8,763 nucleotides of DNA from an uncultured Collinsella sp. (GTDB lineage Bacteria > Actinomycetota > Coriobacteriia > Coriobacteriales > Coriobacteriaceae). Under the pieces are notes generated by a model. That model saw only the letters and a list, made by a program, of their open reading frames with translations. It was not told where the DNA came from and made no database searches. This document shows, one piece after another, positions 6,138 through 8,763 of the stretch. A program made the translations under genes and the position numbers. Each line of letters opens with the position of its first letter. Within the stretch, counting starts at the first letter, position 1. The stretch lies in NCBI GenBank assembly GCA_900543945.1, contig UQTN01000090.1, forward strand, positions 1 to 8,763, given 5' to 3'.

Positions 6138-7511
6138 TTATCGCTGCACGTGTCGAAGTACCTCAACAGCGGCACCAACCTCGATTACGCGACGCTCGAG
6201 GCCGCGGCAAATGGCCTCGAGTCGACCCTCCGCCGTCGCCCATTCGCTCTGCGAAAGAATCTCGATCGCCTCATCAACAAATCCGTTGAGCCGAGATGAA
6301 TCGAACCAATCGAGCGAGTCCGCAAGCGCCAGCTGAGCGGAAGGGTCGGGCCCAAACGGCTTAGCGGAAAACCCAAACTCCCCAGCCGCGAGCAAGACAG
6401 TTGGCACGTTATACCACAGACAGTTGCCGCTATCGAACAGCGGTGCAGGTTTTATCTCCAGGGTGTCGACATTGCGGATGATGCCGAAGTTTCGCCAATG
6501 GCGGTCGCTGTTGGCCAAAAGGGCATCGCAGACAATCATCTGCGACATAGACCTTCTCACGGCGACCTCATCGACACCATGCTTGCCGAGGTAGCAACAG
6601 TATCGATCGTATGTCGAGTTTCCCCGCTGGCTACCAAATGCGCCCTTAACGTAAACAGCCGGAACGTATTCCTCGCGGCCGTCAAGAAAGTCGTCGCACA
6701 GACACACAGGGCCATCGAACATCCGCTCAACCGTATAAGGAACGAACTCGCCCTCCGACAGCAAACGACGATGTAGAGCCGTTGCAACCGCCTCGTTAAA
6801 GGGACGCTGATCGTCCATCCCGCACCCTTTAGCCAAAACGCGAATGCCGTTTCGGATCATCCACGATTTAGGGAGCTCGCCCTCGGATGTGTTGTCGGGA
6901 TTTTTAAGACCGATGCCCTCCAGCCAACCCGAACGCCCCTCGGGCGCCGATCGCTCAAATTCGTTCTCAAAGTAATTGATGTTTTGCCATTTGAGTTCGG
7001 CGCAATCGGCCGGGCGCAGCCAATAGCAATCCGAAAGCGAGAGGCCCAGGCACCGAACCGGAACCTCGATGCCACTGGCAATTCCCAGTTCACGATAGCG
7101 CGAGACGAGTCCGGGGCGGACGTCAGGCACCGACCGATGGTTCCACCACACGTTGAGCTCCCGCTTATTCACCGTTGGAGAAGAGCTCGAGCACGTGCCA
7201 AACGGCATTCGTTGCGCATCGAGGACCTCGGCGATTTCGAAGGGAAACTCGCGCGTCGGATCAAATGAGACATGCGCGACCTCATGGTCGGCCGACATCA
7301 GCGTAAACTTGCGTCCAACATCGGCCGCAGGACGGCGTCCTCGCTTGCGGACCTTTTGGTAGGCGATCGCAGAATTGTACTCGACCAACTTCCGGCCGCC
7401 CACAATATCGCACACAAGCGTCCCCGATGCGGCAAGTTGAGATATGCGGGCTTTCGTAACGCCCAACAGGCGGGCAGCATCACCCATAGACAAGTACTCA
7501 GATGTATTCAT
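6138..7511 (-). CDS. Single-chain helix-turn-helix plus HipA-like kinase
   Basis: I choose the ATG at 7511 (457 residues) because GAGGTGAT lies 7 nt upstream; a GTG at 7523 and an ATG at 7520 overlap that site. Residues 6-50 form an excisionase/MerR-like helix-turn-helix (MGDAARLLGVTKARISQLA), followed by a basic linker KVRKRGRRP (about 53-61). RELNVWWNHRSVPD (about 117-130) and GLSLSDCYWLRP (156-167) match a HipA-like family common in gut bacteria. The kinase part shows a glycine-rich loop region TSEGELPKSW, then K228 in VLAKG (likely ATP lysine), E240, the catalytic segment ANSDRHWRNFGI with D336 and N341, and the metal-binding D360 in PLFDSG. HipA kinases phosphorylate proteins such as aminoacyl-tRNA synthetases; the target here is unknown. 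No separate HipB gene flanks it. Local GC is low for the window (31 of 60 in both 6601-6660 and 6961-7020), suggesting transfer. It is probably self-regulated through the repeats at 7527-7580. Confidence 0.85.
   Translation of the reverse strand: MNTSEYLSMGDAARLLGVTKARISQLAASGTLVCDIVGGRKLVEYNSAIAYQKVRKRGRRPAADVGRKFTLMSADHEVAHVSFDPTREFPFEIAEVLDAQRMPFGTCSSSSPTVNKRELNVWWNHRSVPDVRPGLVSRYRELGIASGIEVPVRCLGLSLSDCYWLRPADCAELKWQNINYFENEFERSAPEGRSGWLEGIGLKNPDNTSEGELPKSWMIRNGIRVLAKGCGMDDQRPFNEAVATALHRRLLSEGEFVPYTVERMFDGPVCLCDDFLDGREEYVPAVYVKGAFGSQRGNSTYDRYCCYLGKHGVDEVAVRRSMSQMIVCDALLANSDRHWRNFGIIRNVDTLEIKPAPLFDSGNCLWYNVPTVLLAAGEFGFSAKPFGPDPSAQLALADSLDWFDSSRLNGFVDEAIEILSQSEWATAEGRLEAICRGLERRVIEVGAAVEVLRHVQR
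6195..6221. repeat. 9-bp perfect inverted repeat inside the kinase gene 3' end
   Basis: CTCGAGGCC (6195-6203) and GGCCTCGAG (6213-6221) enclose a 9-nt loop, 66 bp downstream of the mnmA stop. It encodes a Leu-Glu-Ala to Gly-Leu-Glu stretch of the kinase tail. It has no T-run, but is the only strong hairpin near where mnmA transcripts must end. Confidence 0.5.
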
Positions 7512-7526
7512 ATGCCGCATCACCTC

Positions 7527-7580
7527 GTTAAGTAATTTACGCGTTTAGTTAATAGATTACTTACATCATAATACTAAACG
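7527..7580 (-). promoter_or_regulatory. Interlocked inverted repeats upstream of the HTH-HipA-like gene
   Basis: Two perfect 8-bp inverted repeats interlock. TAAGTAAT (7529-7536) pairs with ATTACTTA (7556-7563), and CGTTTAGT (7542-7549) pairs with ACTAAACG (7573-7580). Seen another way, the half-site CGTT(A/T)AGT occurs at 7527 and 7542 and inverted at 7573, with a weaker inverted copy at 7559. The whole array is nearly symmetric about 7554. A possible -10, TATTAT on the minus strand (7568-7573), lies inside it. It ends 3 nt or less from the ribosome binding site. It is most likely an operator for the gene's own helix-turn-helix; an RNA pseudoknot is the alternative. Confidence 0.6.
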
Positions 7581-7594
7581 ACCTAAAGCGAAAA

Positions 7595-7616
7595 AAGGCC
7601 CGAGAGATCGGGCCTT
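7595..7616 (-). terminator. Intrinsic terminator of the M42 peptidase gene
   Basis: AAGGCCCGA (7595-7603) and TCGGGCCTT (7608-7616) form a 9-bp stem with a 4-nt loop. On the minus strand the stem runs into six T residues. It lies 33 bp past the peptidase stop and separates that gene from the kinase gene downstream. Confidence 0.92.
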
Positions 7617-7649
7617 AGCGATTGGTCAGCCGAGTCGCAAACTGCTTCC

Positions 7650-8678
7650 TTAGCGCTGTACGTAGGCGCGGACCAGCTCAAAGGTGTTACGCACACCGTC
7701 GATGTGGCTGCGCTCGTAGTTGTGGCTCGCATACACGCCTGGGCCGATCAGGCCATGGCGAATGTCATAGCCGGCCGAAAGCGTGGCCTCGACGTCGGAA
7801 CCGTAATGCGGGTACACGTCGATGGCGTAATCGAGCTCCAGCTCGCGCGCGATGTTGGACAGCGTGGTCACCAGGTCGTAGTTGTACGGGCCGCCCGAAT
7901 CCTTGGCGCAAATCGACACCATGCGCTCGGTGCAGCCCAAGTCGTCGCCCACGCAGCCCATGTCAACGCTGATCATCTCGCGCGTGTCGGCCGGCACAAA
8001 GGCACCGCCGTGGCCAACCTCCTCGTACACGGTAAAGAGCAGCGACACCTTGCGCGAAAGCGTCACCTCGCCGCCAGCAACGGCGCGGGCCAAACCCAGC
8101 AGAATCGACGCGGACAGCTTGTCGTCAAGGAAACGACTCTTGATGTAGCCGCTCTCCGTCACCGTGGTGCGCGGATCCATAGCGATGATGTCGCCGGTCT
8201 GAATACCCAGCTCGAGCACATCGTCCTTGCTGTCAACGTTCTCGTCGAGTAGGATTTCCATATTCTTCTCGACGGTCTTGACCGGCTCGTCGGCCACATG
8301 CGCCGAAGGCTCGGTATTGAGGACCACGCCCGTGTACACATTGCCGTCACGCGTGTAGACGGTGCAGTTCTCGCCATCGGCCGTAGACCACTGATGCCCA
8401 CCAAGCGTCGTGGGACGCAGGCGACCATTGTCCTTAATGGAGCGCACCATGGCGCCCAGGGTATCGACATGGCTCGCCAACACAAGCGGCTCACCCTCGC
8501 CGCCAAGCTCAACCAGCACGTTGCCCTTATTGGAACGCTCGGGGCCAAAGCCCATATCGCGCAACGTTTCCATTAGATAATCAGTCGCCGCACGGGTATA
8601 GCCCGTAGGCGAAGCAATCGAGGTAAGCGTCTTCAACTGGTCAGTAATATAGGAGAGCGTAGAATCCATCTTGGACAC
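7650..8678 (-). CDS. M42 family metallopeptidase (aminopeptidase/glutamyl aminopeptidase type)
   Basis: This 342-residue protein has all metal and catalytic marks of family M42, cytoplasmic dinuclear-metal aminopeptidases that form large shells and trim peptides. With a GTG start at 8678 these are: H70 and D72 in ASHVDTLG, the bridging aspartate in SRFLDDKLSA (D185), the catalytic E219 and metal ligand E220 in VYEEVGHGG, D239 in SVDMG, and H319 in YASHNYE. The start is uncertain. AAAGGGTGAC sits at the right distance from the GTG at 8678, while an ATG 9 nt later (8669) is also possible. A longer frame reaches an ATG at 8735, but a likely -10 box covers that place. The exact substrate cannot be told from the sequence. 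There is no signal peptide. The gene is monocistronic and closed by the hairpin at 7595-7616. Confidence 0.93.
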   Translation of the reverse strand: MSKMDSTLSYITDQLKTLTSIASPTGYTRAATDYLMETLRDMGFGPERSNKGNVLVELGGEGEPLVLASHVDTLGAMVRSIKDNGRLRPTTLGGHQWSTADGENCTVYTRDGNVYTGVVLNTEPSAHVADEPVKTVEKNMEILLDENVDSKDDVLELGIQTGDIIAMDPRTTVTESGYIKSRFLDDKLSASILLGLARAVAGGEVTLSRKVSLLFTVYEEVGHGGAFVPADTREMISVDMGCVGDDLGCTERMVSICAKDSGGPYNYDLVTTLSNIARELELDYAIDVYPHYGSDVEATLSAGYDIRHGLIGPGVYASHNYERSHIDGVRNTFELVRAYVQR

Positions 8679-8737
8679 CAAAGTCACCCTTTCATATCGA
8701 ATTAAACCCACAGCAACAATACCACCGCGAGCCATCT

Positions 8738-8743
8738 ATTTTA
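8738..8743 (-). promoter_or_regulatory. Candidate -10 box of the M42 peptidase gene
   Basis: On the minus strand TAAAAT matches the -10 consensus at 5 of 6 positions. The start would be near 8731, giving a leader of about 50 nt to the GTG at 8678. The -35 would lie at or beyond the right edge and cannot be checked. Confidence 0.35.
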
Positions 8744-8763
8744 CCTAGCGAGATGATCCATCG

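Noticed and set aside
8679..8735. N-terminal extension of the M42 peptidase to the ATG at 8735
   Set aside because: The extension does not look like the family's N-terminus, a -10-like box sits just upstream of that ATG so it would fall at the transcript's very start, and a better ribosome site serves the GTG at 8678.

Overview
The window reads as a high-GC (roughly 60% or more in most genes) stretch of bacterial chromosome. Gene content and codon bias (almost all third positions G or C in cysK) fit a gut actinobacterium of the Coriobacteriia, probably Collinsella or a relative. That assignment is inference from the style of the proteins, not from a search. There are no rRNA or tRNA genes, CRISPR arrays, insertion sequences or phage blocks.

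Layout from left to right. Positions 1-1911 (minus) hold the first 637 codons of a large protein that runs off the left edge. It looks like the AddB/RexB-type subunit of a helicase-nuclease used in double-strand break repair. Next is a small TrpR-like regulator of the YerC/YecD family (minus, 2095-2394) with its own terminator. A gap of about 325 bp leads to a small four-helix membrane protein of the phage holin family 4 type (plus, 2719-3084). A 13-bp hairpin then serves as a likely two-way terminator between it and an Rrf2-family regulator (minus, 3227-3655). The Rrf2 gene carries four cysteines that could hold an Fe-S cluster. It is divergent from cysK (plus, 3909-4847), across an AT-rich promoter region with dyads. 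mnmA, the tRNA 2-thiouridylase gene, follows (plus, 5029-6129). Its leader contains a strong intrinsic terminator and a hairpin over the ribosome binding site. The Rrf2-cysK-mnmA set looks like a sulfur module: sensing, cysteine synthesis, and use of cysteine sulfur in tRNA.

Convergent with mnmA and only 8 bp away is the odd gene of the window (minus, 6138-7511). It is a 457-residue single chain with an N-terminal helix-turn-helix and a C-terminal HipA-like kinase, and no separate HipB-type antitoxin gene is visible. Its base composition is clearly lower in GC than its neighbours. Its upstream region has two perfect 8-bp inverted repeats that interlock (A-B-A'-B'), which could be a multi-half-site operator or an RNA pseudoknot. 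This gene with its control region is the best candidate for something undescribed. The window ends with an M42-family metallopeptidase (minus, 7650-8678), which has a textbook terminator downstream and a likely -10 box upstream.
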